From assembly GCA_028289325.1 (NCBI GenBank), contig JANQQN010000172.1, positions 1-63,192 of the forward strand: a DNA stretch of 63,192 bases, in the 5' to 3' direction. The translations under genes and the position numbers were made by a program. Numbering within the stretch: position 1 is the first letter of the stretch; each line of letters begins with the position of its first letter. Shown here piece by piece: positions 51,294 through 59,257 of the stretch. Source of the DNA: Myxococcota bacterium (GTDB lineage: Bacteria; Myxococcota; Kuafuiibacteriia; Kuafuiibacteriales; Kuafuiibacteriaceae). The notes beneath the pieces are model-generated. The model did not search any database, was not told the origin of the DNA, and was given only the letters and a program-made list of their open reading frames with translations.

Positions 51294-53078
51294 ATGCGCT
51301 GGAACGTCCTCATGGTCGCCGGATCGTTGGCCTGTGCGCTCACGCTCGGCTGCTCGGATTCGGCGGCACCGACGGGCACGCCGTTCATCGACGGCGGCGT
51401 GGCGCCGCTCTGCAACGACGATACCCCGTGTTCGGAGGGGTTCATCTGCGTGATGGGGGCGTGCGCGCCGGATCCCAGCGTAGACGGGGGCACGGATCTC
51501 GATCGCCGACTTCAGGTCTGCACCCCGACCACCTGCAGCGACCCCCTCACGCTCAACTTCGACGGGGCGCGGGTGGGCAGCGTCTCGGAGCAGAGTGTAA
51601 CCCTTCGCAGCGTCGGCGCGAGGACGGTGACCATTCAGAACGTGTCGCTGCTCGACGGGGTTGCCGAGTTCACCGTCGATCCCTTCGGCAACGTGGCCAC
51701 CCCCCTGGCGATGGGCGAGGATGCGATCCTTCGGGTTCGGCATACCGCCGTGGACGGAACCGCGGATCGAGACCGGCTGCAGATCCGCAGCGACGCGCTC
51801 CGGTCGGTCATCCTGATCGACGTCCGCACCGAATACCGAGGGGTGCCCGCGCTGTTCGTTGGTGAATCGGTCGCTCAGAACGATGCCGAAGTGGAGATCC
51901 TGGACTTCGGCAGTGTTCGCGCCGGCGTCCCCGAGCGCCGCACCTTGTTCCTCAAAAACCGCGACCTGGTCATCGATGGCTCCGTGCTCGAGGTCGCTGA
52001 GGTCCGGACCGAGCCCCCGGTCAGCATCAACTTCCAGGTCACCACCGACGAGGACCTGCCCGCTTTCCTGAATCAGTACCGGGCGCTCTGCAGCTCGGAC
52101 GACAACTGCGACCTCGGGCCCGATGACGCGTGCGACACCGCCGTGGGGGCCTGCCGCACGCCCGCGGGGTCCCTGCGGGACGCGGTCACCGTCGAGCTGG
52201 AGTTCGTGGGCACCACCCCCGGACTGGTCGAGGAGTCGCTGCAGGTGGTGTCGACCAGCGGAGGTGAAGGCTTCACGACCCGGACGATCGTGTTGAAGGC
52301 CGACGTGAGCCCGACCCCTATCGACGTCGACCCCGATCCCATCGACTTCCCTGAAACCTACCTGGGCTTTCCGGACCAACGCGAGGTGATCATTCGCAAT
52401 CAAAGCACGACGGCGGTCGTCGTCGAGGCCGTGGTCCTCGCCCAGTCGTCGACGTTCACCCTGTCACTGCAAGGCGCCGTCTTGCCCGCGACGTTGGCGC
52501 CCGGCGACACCCTGGCCGCCGTCGTGACCTACGCGCCGACCCTCGCCGCCACCGACGAGACCGTGCTCGAAGTCGAGTCCAACGATCCCATCGAGCCCAC
52601 AGCTCGAGTGCGGGTGACCGGCCGCGCGCTGGTGCCCCCGGTGCTGGTCGTCGAGCCGGGGGTCATTAATTTCGGCGACGCCCACGTCCGGGTCGACGGC
52701 CAGCCGGCGGCGCGACGATCGGTGACCATCCGCAACGGAGGCGGGTCGGAGCTGCGGGTGTCGTCGATCCTTCCCGTTGGGACCAGCCCCGCGGGCACCT
52801 TCGTCGCCGTCCCGACTTCGCTGCCGCCGATCCCGCCTGGCGACGCCTTCGCCACGACGATCGACATCGAGTACCGCCCCACCGCGCCCACGTTCCCCGA
52901 ATTCGAGGAGGAAACGTTCGAAATCATCAGCAACGACCCGACCCAGCAGCCGACCCGTCTCCTATCGGTGACCGGCCGGGCGACCGACCCCTCCTCGAAC
53001 GTCGGACCTTCGACCGTCAACGCCAACCAAACGTCGAGCAACCTGAACGCGCCGTCATCTTCTTCGCGCCGGAGGTGA
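51294..53078 (+). CDS. Choice-of-anchor D-type lipoprotein (Ig-like ASH/MSP repeats)
   Basis: A 594-residue lipoprotein: signal MRWNVLMVAGSLACALTLGC with lipobox TLGC (Cys20). The mature protein has a Cys-rich start (CNDDTPCSEGFICVMGACAP) and then at least three Ig-like ASH / choice-of-anchor D repeats. Each has a strand pair such as IDFPETYLGFPDQREVIIRN, VINFGDAHVRVDGQPAARRS and VTIRNGGGSELRVSSI. A loop with CSSDDNCDLGPDDACDTAVG resembles the Dickkopf-like Cys-rich inserts of myxobacterial surface proteins. It is probably an outer-surface adhesion or structural protein. The C-terminus is low-complexity (TSSNLNAPSSSSRRR). Confidence 0.8.
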   Translation: MRWNVLMVAGSLACALTLGCSDSAAPTGTPFIDGGVAPLCNDDTPCSEGFICVMGACAPDPSVDGGTDLDRRLQVCTPTTCSDPLTLNFDGARVGSVSEQSVTLRSVGARTVTIQNVSLLDGVAEFTVDPFGNVATPLAMGEDAILRVRHTAVDGTADRDRLQIRSDALRSVILIDVRTEYRGVPALFVGESVAQNDAEVEILDFGSVRAGVPERRTLFLKNRDLVIDGSVLEVAEVRTEPPVSINFQVTTDEDLPAFLNQYRALCSSDDNCDLGPDDACDTAVGACRTPAGSLRDAVTVELEFVGTTPGLVEESLQVVSTSGGEGFTTRTIVLKADVSPTPIDVDPDPIDFPETYLGFPDQREVIIRNQSTTAVVVEAVVLAQSSTFTLSLQGAVLPATLAPGDTLAAVVTYAPTLAATDETVLEVESNDPIEPTARVRVTGRALVPPVLVVEPGVINFGDAHVRVDGQPAARRSVTIRNGGGSELRVSSILPVGTSPAGTFVAVPTSLPPIPPGDAFATTIDIEYRPTAPTFPEFEEETFEIISNDPTQQPTRLLSVTGRATDPSSNVGPSTVNANQTSSNLNAPSSSSRRR

Positions 53079-53082
53079 CCAC

Positions 53083-53118
53083 CATCCGAAACGACGAGCT
53101 CGGCGGGGGCTTCGGATG
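53083..53118. terminator. Bidirectional hairpin between convergent lipoprotein genes
   Basis: CATCCGAA (53083-53090) and TTCGGATG (53111-53118) pair perfectly over 8 bp around a 20-nt loop. It fills almost all of the 40-bp gap between two convergent stops, and its right arm abuts the stop of the TPR lipoprotein gene. There is no U-tract. Confidence 0.6.
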
Positions 53119-54186
53119 TCAATCTGCGGAACGGGTCGTCGCCGACGTCGCCCACGCGTCCGCGACCATCGCGTCGACCCGAGATCGATTCGCGCCCCAC
53201 GGCGCGGAAACGAGGAGCCCTTCCAGCTCCCGGCGAGTGAGCCGCGCGGCAAGCCCTCTTGACAGCGCCGCCCCAAGGGCAGCGATCGCTCGCTCGGTGT
53301 CGCCGAGATGGGCGCGAGCCAAGGCGAGGTTGACGTGTCCGAGCGGGTCGCCCGGGCGGCGGGCGGTCGCCGCCTCCGCGGCGCGCTCGGCTTCGGGATA
53401 GTTGCCCTCGGCGAGCTCGAGCTCCGCCAACGCGAGGTCGGCGGCAGCGATCATCGCGTCGTCGTCCGCATCCGCGCGCGCCACTCGCAGCGCGCGGCGA
53501 GCTTCGTCGAACTTGCGCTCGGCCATCGCGACCAATCCGATGCGCAAGCGAACCTTCGCCCGAAGATCCGGCCAGGCGCGGCTTCGTTCCAGCGCCTCGA
53601 GCAAGGTCGCTTTCGCGCCGGCGGTATCCGCCAGCTCGAAGCGGCCGGAGGCCTCGAGGATCAGCGCGTCGACCTCGGTCCGCGTCCGGTCCTCCTTCGA
53701 GCCGTGACGAGCGACCAGCCCCCGGTGGGCGGCGGCCAGTCGTTCGTCTTGGGGGCGCAGGCGGGCGGCGGTCCCTAAGGCGTCGAGCGCCGCGGCCGGG
53801 CGACCCACCGCGATCTCTGCGCTCGCGAGCGCCGACCACAGCGACGCATTCATCGGGTAACGACCGGTTGCCTCCCGCAGCACTCGGGCCGCGGACGCAT
53901 GGTCGTCAACGACATCGTATAGGTCTGCCGCGAGCAGAAACGTCGACGCGGAAGCGGTGGGACACGACAGACACCGAACGATCGTATCGAGGGCCTGCCC
54001 CGGATCCGTCTCGGCGAGGGTCTCGGCCCGCTCGACACACGCGACGGAGCAGTCGACGACCGGCGGCGGCGCCAAGGGCGGGATGACGGCGTTGGCCGCC
54101 GACGTTGAAGCCGGGCCTCGAGGAGGGACAACTGGGCCCGGGGGCGCCGCCGATACGCAGGCGACGACCGATCCGCACAGGGTCAC
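53119..54186 (-). CDS. TPR-containing lipoprotein
   Basis: A protein of about 355 residues with a short signal segment ending SVVAC (lipobox VVAC) and a Pro/Ala-rich linker. It is then made of tetratricopeptide repeats over most of its length (SLWSALASAEIAVGRPAAAL; ALAELELAEGNYPEAERAAE; HVNLALARAHLGDTERAIAA). The start is uncertain: GTG 54186 leaves no positive residue in the signal, while a longer form would include Arg but has no standard start codon before the holin gene stop. It is probably a periplasmic or outer-membrane-anchored protein scaffold. It follows the holin-4 family gene by 23 bp. Confidence 0.65.
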   Translation of the reverse strand: MTLCGSVVACVSAAPPGPVVPPRGPASTSAANAVIPPLAPPPVVDCSVACVERAETLAETDPGQALDTIVRCLSCPTASASTFLLAADLYDVVDDHASAARVLREATGRYPMNASLWSALASAEIAVGRPAAALDALGTAARLRPQDERLAAAHRGLVARHGSKEDRTRTEVDALILEASGRFELADTAGAKATLLEALERSRAWPDLRAKVRLRIGLVAMAERKFDEARRALRVARADADDDAMIAAADLALAELELAEGNYPEAERAAEAATARRPGDPLGHVNLALARAHLGDTERAIAALGAALSRGLAARLTRRELEGLLVSAPWGANRSRVDAMVADAWATSATTRSAD

Positions 54187-54209
54187 CAGCCCCGCCAGCG
54201 CCGGCCTGG

Positions 54210-54557
54210 CTACGCGAGGATGGTGCGTACCAGACCTTCGACCACCACGTTGCCCAGGGTCATCGCCACCGTCGCCAATGCCAGCGACCCGAAGCCATCG
54301 ATTTTGAAGCTGTCCACCAGCTTGTCGGTCAGCCAGAGCAGGAATCCGTACAGCACGAACATGAACAAGCCGAAGGTCAGCAAGATCGCCGGCAAGGTCA
54401 GAAGCGTGAGGATCCACATCAAACACGTGCTGAGCAGAGCGTACACCACTGCGACGGCGAGCGCAGATCCGAACCCGCCGACCCGAACGCCAGGCAGGAC
54501 TTTGGCCAAAAATAGGATCACGAGGGCTTTGAGAAGGTAGGTGACGATCAGCTCCAT
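54210..54557 (-). CDS. Phage holin family 4 / YvlD-like membrane protein
   Basis: A 115-residue protein with four transmembrane helices (ELIVTYLLKALVILFLAKVL; SALAVAVVYALLSTCLMWIL; LLTFGLFMFVLYGFLLWLTD; GSLALATVAMTLGNVVVEGL) in the pattern of the YvlD family (PF04020-type). Despite the name these proteins are usually chromosomal membrane proteins and no other phage gene is here. ATG 54557 is chosen; the frame extends further up to a TTG at 54593. The function is unknown. Confidence 0.8.
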   Translation of the reverse strand: MELIVTYLLKALVILFLAKVLPGVRVGGFGSALAVAVVYALLSTCLMWILTLLTLPAILLTFGLFMFVLYGFLLWLTDKLVDSFKIDGFGSLALATVAMTLGNVVVEGLVRTILA

Positions 54558-54626
54558 GGCGGTGATTCGTAACCACCACACACCTCGGGTCAACCCGGTG
54601 ACACCCTGGGAAGTTCTTCCCTGGCC

Positions 54627-55718
54627 TCAGGCGCGCCCGTGGTCGTCGAGCAAGCGCAGCACGGCATCCGCCGAGGGCAGCTGCGCCGCGACCGCGCCCT
54701 CGACGGGCGAGGGTGCGCCGAGGACGTACGTTTGCTTCAAGCGCCCGACCCGAGCCGCGGCGTCGAACAGGCGATCGGCCGACAGTCGCCCGCTGGACGC
54801 GGCGTCGACCAGCGCTCGGTGCGCGCGGGCGACCAAGGTCGGCTGATGACAGATCAGGAGCTGATCGCACCCGGCCGCGACGGCCATGACCGCGGAGTCC
54901 TCGATGCCGTAGTTGTCGGCGATCGCCTTCATCTCGAGGTCGTCGCTGACGATCACCCCCTCGAACCGCAGCTCATCCCGCAGGAGCGGCCGCAGCACCT
55001 TCGGCGAGAGGGTGGCCGGATGGTGGGGGTCGAGCGCCGAGAAGACGATGTGTGCGGTCATGATGGCCGCGACGTCGGCGCGCGCGGCGGCGCGAAACGG
55101 GACCAGCTCGATCTCGTCGAGCCGCTGCCGATCGTGGGGCAAGCGAGGCAGGGCGAGGTGACTATCGAGGTCCGTATCGCCGTGGCCCGGAAAGTGTTTG
55201 CCGCACGCGGCCACGCCATTTTCCTGCATGCCGTCGATGAACGCCGCGCCGATGCGCGCCACCAGCGACGGATCGGGGCTCGCCGATCGGTCCCCGATGA
55301 TCGGGTTATCGGGGTTGCTGTCGACGTCGAGGACCGGCGCGAAGTCCTGGTGAAAGCCGAGGGCGCGCAGCGCTCGGGCCAGCAGCGCGCCCGCTTGCCA
55401 AGCCGCCTCCTTACGCCCGGCCTGTCCGAAGGATCGGAACGGGGGCAGCTCGGGAAAGGGCGCCCGCAGCCGCTGGACCTGGCCGCCCTCCTGGTCCACC
55501 GAGATCACCAGCGGGGTGGGCGCGGGTAGGTCACGAAGCGCCCGCACCAAATCTCGACATTGCTCCAGATCAGCGAGGTTTCGGCTGAAGAGGATCGCTC
55601 CGCCTACCTGTCCGTCCCGAACCAGAGCCTCGAAGTCATTCGGGATTTCGTGTCCATCGAATCCGCCCACCAGGACTTGGCCCGCCGCAGCGCTCAGTTT
55701 TTGCGTGAAGTTCGTCAT
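54627..55718 (-). CDS. nagZ: Beta-N-acetylhexosaminidase (GH3)
   Basis: A 363-residue glycoside hydrolase family 3 enzyme that removes GlcNAc from cell-wall fragments during peptidoglycan recycling. It has VGGAILFSRNLADLEQCRDL, SVDQEGGQVQRL, the NagZ-specific GKHFPGHGDTDLDSHLALP with the catalytic His-Asp pair, and the nucleophile Asp in VIVSDDLEMKAI. No signal peptide, so it is cytosolic. It is divergent from dacB with 73 bp between starts, placing two peptidoglycan enzymes back to back; the lytic transglycosylase at 7037-9184 makes its kind of substrate. Confidence 0.94.
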   Translation of the reverse strand: MTNFTQKLSAAAGQVLVGGFDGHEIPNDFEALVRDGQVGGAILFSRNLADLEQCRDLVRALRDLPAPTPLVISVDQEGGQVQRLRAPFPELPPFRSFGQAGRKEAAWQAGALLARALRALGFHQDFAPVLDVDSNPDNPIIGDRSASPDPSLVARIGAAFIDGMQENGVAACGKHFPGHGDTDLDSHLALPRLPHDRQRLDEIELVPFRAAARADVAAIMTAHIVFSALDPHHPATLSPKVLRPLLRDELRFEGVIVSDDLEMKAIADNYGIEDSAVMAVAAGCDQLLICHQPTLVARAHRALVDAASSGRLSADRLFDAAARVGRLKQTYVLGAPSPVEGAVAAQLPSADAVLRLLDDHGRA

Positions 55719-55791
55719 AGCCTAAAGTTGCAGCTTCGCTGCGTCGCTCCCCCAGGGTCGAAATGTTATCCCGATTGCCGAAGTTCCGGCC

Positions 55792-57336
55792 ATGAAGGCG
55801 ATGGACCGCACCGACGAGATAACTCGGACGTTACCGAGGCTTACGGGAATCGGTGGGGTTCTGGTGGCCGCTTTGATCGGGGTGCCGTCGGCGCGGGCGG
55901 AAGATGCCGCCGAGGCGCGATTGCGCAGCGAGCTCAAGGGGATCTTGAAGGCCCCGGCGCTCAACCACGCGATCGCCGGCGTCCACATTCGATCCGTCAC
56001 CGATGGGCGCACTATCTTCAGCCACAACGCGAATAAGCTGTTCAATCCCGCCTCCAACCAGAAGCTCCTGACCACCGCCGCGGCCCTGTATTACCTCGGA
56101 CCGAGCTACCGCTTCCGCACCGAGGTTCGCCGCACGGGCCAGCTCCGCGCGGGCGTGCTGGACGGCGACCTATACATCGTCGGCCGCGGGGATCCGACCC
56201 TGACCACCGAGACCTTGTTTGGCCTCGTCAACGAAATCGCCATGCGAGGTATCGGACGGGTCACCGGTGACCTTTACGTAGACGATACGTTCTTTGACCG
56301 CGTGTTCGAGGGCCCTGGCTGGGACCAAGAGGTCGGCGATCATGCGTACGCGGCCCCGGTCGGCGCGCTGTCGGTCAACTTCAACACATTCGCGGTGCGC
56401 ATCCTGCCCGGCGCGAAGGTCGGCGGGCGGCTGAAAGCGGAGGTGTGGCCGCCGGCGCCCTCCATCCAAGTGCTGATGCGAGGCAAGACGCGGCGGCGAG
56501 GTACGCGCAGTCGGCTCTACGTCGGGACCACCCGTCAGCCCAACGACAGCGTCCGGTTGACGGTCAGGGGGGTGTTGCCGATCTCCGCCCACAACGGCCG
56601 AGTGATTCGCCGGAGGGTCCACCGCCCCCACCAGTACGCCGGCGAAATGATCCGAGAGCTCCTGAAGATGCGGGGCATCAAGGTCGGGGGTCGCGTCAAG
56701 GTCGGCGCCGCGGATCCGGACTCGACCACGCTGGTGTACACCCACTGGTCGGCGCCTCTGGCCGACGTCATCAGCACCCTCAACAAGTACTCGAACAACT
56801 TCATGGCCGAGCAGATCCTCAAGACCCTGGGCGCCGAGGTGAGCGGCGTGCCTGGCACTTGGGACAAGGGCAACGAGGCCGTCGCCGCCTTCCTCACCGA
56901 AATCGGGGTGCCCGCGGATTCGTTCGTGCTCGCGAATGGCTCCGGCTTGAATGATGCCAACCGGGTGACGCCCACCCAGATCACCCTGCTCCTGCAGCAG
57001 ATGCACGAGCGGTTCGATCTGCGGGCCGAATACGTCTCCTCGCTGGCGGTGGCCGGAGCGTCGGGGACGATCAACGGAAGATTCGAGAACTCGCCGGCGG
57101 TCTCTAAGCTCCGCGCCAAGACCGGCACCCTCACCGGCGTCAGCGCGCTGTCCGGTTACGTGGTGACGAAGAGCGACGAGGTCCTGGCTTTTTCGGTCAT
57201 GATGAACGATTACCGGGGTCGAGCCCGAGCCATGTGGCGGATCCAGGACGAAATCGGCATTGCGCTGGCCGAGTTTCCCGGCGTCGACAAGGTCGCCACC
57301 TCTGACGCGGAAGACACCGCCGCCGCCCGCCGATGA
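55792..57336 (+). CDS. dacB: D-alanyl-D-alanine carboxypeptidase/endopeptidase (PBP4, S13)
   Basis: A 514-residue periplasmic penicillin-binding protein. It has a signal peptide (LTGIGGVLVAALIGVPSARA). The catalytic Ser and Lys are in NPASNQKLLTT (SxxK), the second motif is YSNNFMAEQ (SxN), and the third is KTGTLTG. The insertion domain between SxxK and SxN is typical of PBP4. It trims D-Ala and cuts DD-crosslinks in peptidoglycan. ATG 55792 begins the protein; ATG 55801 is also possible. The next gene overlaps the stop (ATGA). Confidence 0.94.
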   Translation: MKAMDRTDEITRTLPRLTGIGGVLVAALIGVPSARAEDAAEARLRSELKGILKAPALNHAIAGVHIRSVTDGRTIFSHNANKLFNPASNQKLLTTAAALYYLGPSYRFRTEVRRTGQLRAGVLDGDLYIVGRGDPTLTTETLFGLVNEIAMRGIGRVTGDLYVDDTFFDRVFEGPGWDQEVGDHAYAAPVGALSVNFNTFAVRILPGAKVGGRLKAEVWPPAPSIQVLMRGKTRRRGTRSRLYVGTTRQPNDSVRLTVRGVLPISAHNGRVIRRRVHRPHQYAGEMIRELLKMRGIKVGGRVKVGAADPDSTTLVYTHWSAPLADVISTLNKYSNNFMAEQILKTLGAEVSGVPGTWDKGNEAVAAFLTEIGVPADSFVLANGSGLNDANRVTPTQITLLLQQMHERFDLRAEYVSSLAVAGASGTINGRFENSPAVSKLRAKTGTLTGVSALSGYVVTKSDEVLAFSVMMNDYRGRARAMWRIQDEIGIALAEFPGVDKVATSDAEDTAAARR

Positions 57337-58220
57337 GCGGCGACGACGGAAAACCGTCCGACGACCCACCTTGGCGCAAAGGCGTCACTGGCGTGACCGG
57401 CGTGACGCCCCCCGGTCGACGCCTGTCTTCACGCGACGAGCCTCGCCCCACCGCCTGGAGCGCGAGCGGCGTCAAAGGCGTCACCCCTCCCGGTCGGACG
57501 CCCCTCGACGGGAAGTCGGGCCGCACCTCGCCCGGCGCGAAGTCCGACCATACCGCCGACCGCAACGCGGTCCGCTTGCGCGCTAACCAGCGCGCGCTCG
57601 AGCGCCGAAAACGGGCTCGGGCCGATGACACCCCGATCCGCATCGACCATCCCCTCGCGGGATTCGTGCCCGACATCTTCGCCGACGTCTGGGACCCGCC
57701 GGACCTGCAGGACTTCCTGAAGCTGGTCAGCGATCATCTGGACCGGAATCCTCCCCCCGACGACGCGGTCGACGACATCGACCTGCTGATCGTACAGACC
57801 CAAGCCCCGTTCGAGCTCATCGTGGGCTTCGCCATCATGTCTGCCCTCGTGCAGAAGGACGACGGATTGCGACAGGCGTTCGGGGCGACCTTGGAGCGCG
57901 GGGCCAACGCATTCTTTAACCTCGCCCGGCGCCTCAATCCGAGGGTTCGAATTCCGCCTGGCCTGAACCCCGACAAGCTCGATGCGCTGTTCTTCGGGCT
58001 GCCGGACCTCGCCTTGCAGGTCCCGTACGCGTTCGCGACCGATGCCTTCGGGAGGATCATGCCGCTGCTGCGCGACGAACAGGACGAGGCGTACAACGAG
58101 CAGCTCGTCGCCTTCACCTTGGGGCTGAGAACCAGGTTCATCGAAACGCGATCGTTCGGCGACCAGCCGCTGGCTCGGTTGTTCCCGTCGCCCCTCCCCG
58201 ACGGGGCCGATCCGGAATGA
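57333..58220 (+). CDS. Hypothetical protein with VTGVTPPGR-type N-terminal repeats
   Basis: A 295-residue protein translationally coupled to dacB. The first 70 residues are low complexity, with imperfect repeats GVTGVTGVTPPGR and GVKGVTPPGRTP and many Ser/Arg/Gly residues, so probably disordered. Residues about 80-290 form a helical globular domain (PPDLQDFLKLVSDHLDRNPP; APFELIVGFAIMSALVQKDD; LRQAFGATLERGANAFFNLA) that I do not recognise. It has no signal peptide or membrane helix. The coupling to dacB and the following DUF547 gene suggests an envelope-related role only by position. Confidence 0.65.
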   Translation: MSGDDGKPSDDPPWRKGVTGVTGVTPPGRRLSSRDEPRPTAWSASGVKGVTPPGRTPLDGKSGRTSPGAKSDHTADRNAVRLRANQRALERRKRARADDTPIRIDHPLAGFVPDIFADVWDPPDLQDFLKLVSDHLDRNPPPDDAVDDIDLLIVQTQAPFELIVGFAIMSALVQKDDGLRQAFGATLERGANAFFNLARRLNPRVRIPPGLNPDKLDALFFGLPDLALQVPYAFATDAFGRIMPLLRDEQDEAYNEQLVAFTLGLRTRFIETRSFGDQPLARLFPSPLPDGADPE

Positions 58221-58280
58221 ATGAAACGATCGCCGCCGGCCGTCGTAGTCCCGTTAAGGAAACCCAAGGAGCTGACTCAC

Positions 58281-58994
58281 ATGATCTCGGTATTGCCCCT
58301 CAGCCTGACCCTCGCCCTGTCGTCATCGGTCCCCGGGACCGAAACCGCACATGCGGTGTACGCCGACCTGCTCGCGACCCACGTCAAAGACGGCAGGGTG
58401 GACTACAAGGCCTTGGCCGCGAAAGATCTCGACAAGCTCGATCGCTACTTGGCCGTCGTCGGCCGCTCCAGCCTTCCCGACGACCGCAATCGGCGGATCG
58501 GCTTTCTCATCGACGCCTACAACGCGCTGGTGCTGCGGGCGGTGATCACCCACGGTCGCCCCCGATCGGTGCTCGACGTCAAAGACTTCTTCAAAGGCAA
58601 GGTTCACCGGGTCGCCGGCCAAACGGTCAGTCTCGACCAGCTCGAAAAGGAGGTCCTCAACCCCTACGCCAAAGACCCGCGCACCCACTTCGTCCTCGTC
58701 TGCGCGGCGGTCGGCTGTCCGATTCTGGAGTCCAAGCCGTTCTATGGGGACAACGTCGACCGCCGAATGGACGTCGCGACCCGCCGGTATCTAGCGTCGC
58801 CGACCGGCGCCCAGGCGAAGCCGGATCAGCTCACGATCTCCAAGATCTTCGACTGGTATGCCCAGGACTTTGGCGGCCGCGAAGGAGCGGTGCGATTTAT
58901 TCTCCGTCATCTGTCGCCGCAATCCAAACGGACCACGGGGACCGATCCGCAGGTCGGCTTCCTCGACTACAACTGGACGTTGAACCAACGGTGA
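58281..58994 (+). CDS. DUF547 domain protein, exported
   Basis: A 237-residue protein with an N-terminal signal (MISVLPLSLTLALSSSV ... TETAHA) followed by DUF547: HVKDGRVDYKALAAKD, RIGFLIDAYNALVLRAVITH, DVKDFFKGKVHRVAGQTVSL, THFVLVCAAVGCPILESKPF and ISKIFDWYAQDFGG. DUF547 has a papain/transglutaminase-like fold; the conserved Cys in VGCP, together with His and Asp residues, could be its active site. The biochemical role is not established. ATG 58281 has an AAGGAG site nine bases upstream and begins the signal peptide; ATG 58221, right after the previous stop, would add 20 residues. Confidence 0.8.
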   Translation: MISVLPLSLTLALSSSVPGTETAHAVYADLLATHVKDGRVDYKALAAKDLDKLDRYLAVVGRSSLPDDRNRRIGFLIDAYNALVLRAVITHGRPRSVLDVKDFFKGKVHRVAGQTVSLDQLEKEVLNPYAKDPRTHFVLVCAAVGCPILESKPFYGDNVDRRMDVATRRYLASPTGAQAKPDQLTISKIFDWYAQDFGGREGAVRFILRHLSPQSKRTTGTDPQVGFLDYNWTLNQR

Positions 58995-59257
58995 GCGGCG
59001 ACTACTTGACCCCCTAATGCTCGCCTTGACCGCGTGACCCGCCCCACAAGCCGCGCGGGCTTTCGCGACTAGACCCGAATGATACACCCCACCGAAGACC
59101 GGAACCGCGGCGAGGGGTGCGCTGGCGCAAGGGCCTGCTGAAGACCCGCAGCGGAGGGTCGTGTACAACCCTGCCTGAAACCGAGCGTTCACACAGCAAC
59201 GGTTGCGATGCACGGCCCACGGTCCGTACTCTCGCTCTTCTTGGTGGTAGCCGCCCG

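Noticed and set aside
54210-54557. Prophage remnant suggested by a holin-family protein
   Set aside because: This family is mostly chromosomal; no other phage genes, integrase or attachment repeats are nearby.
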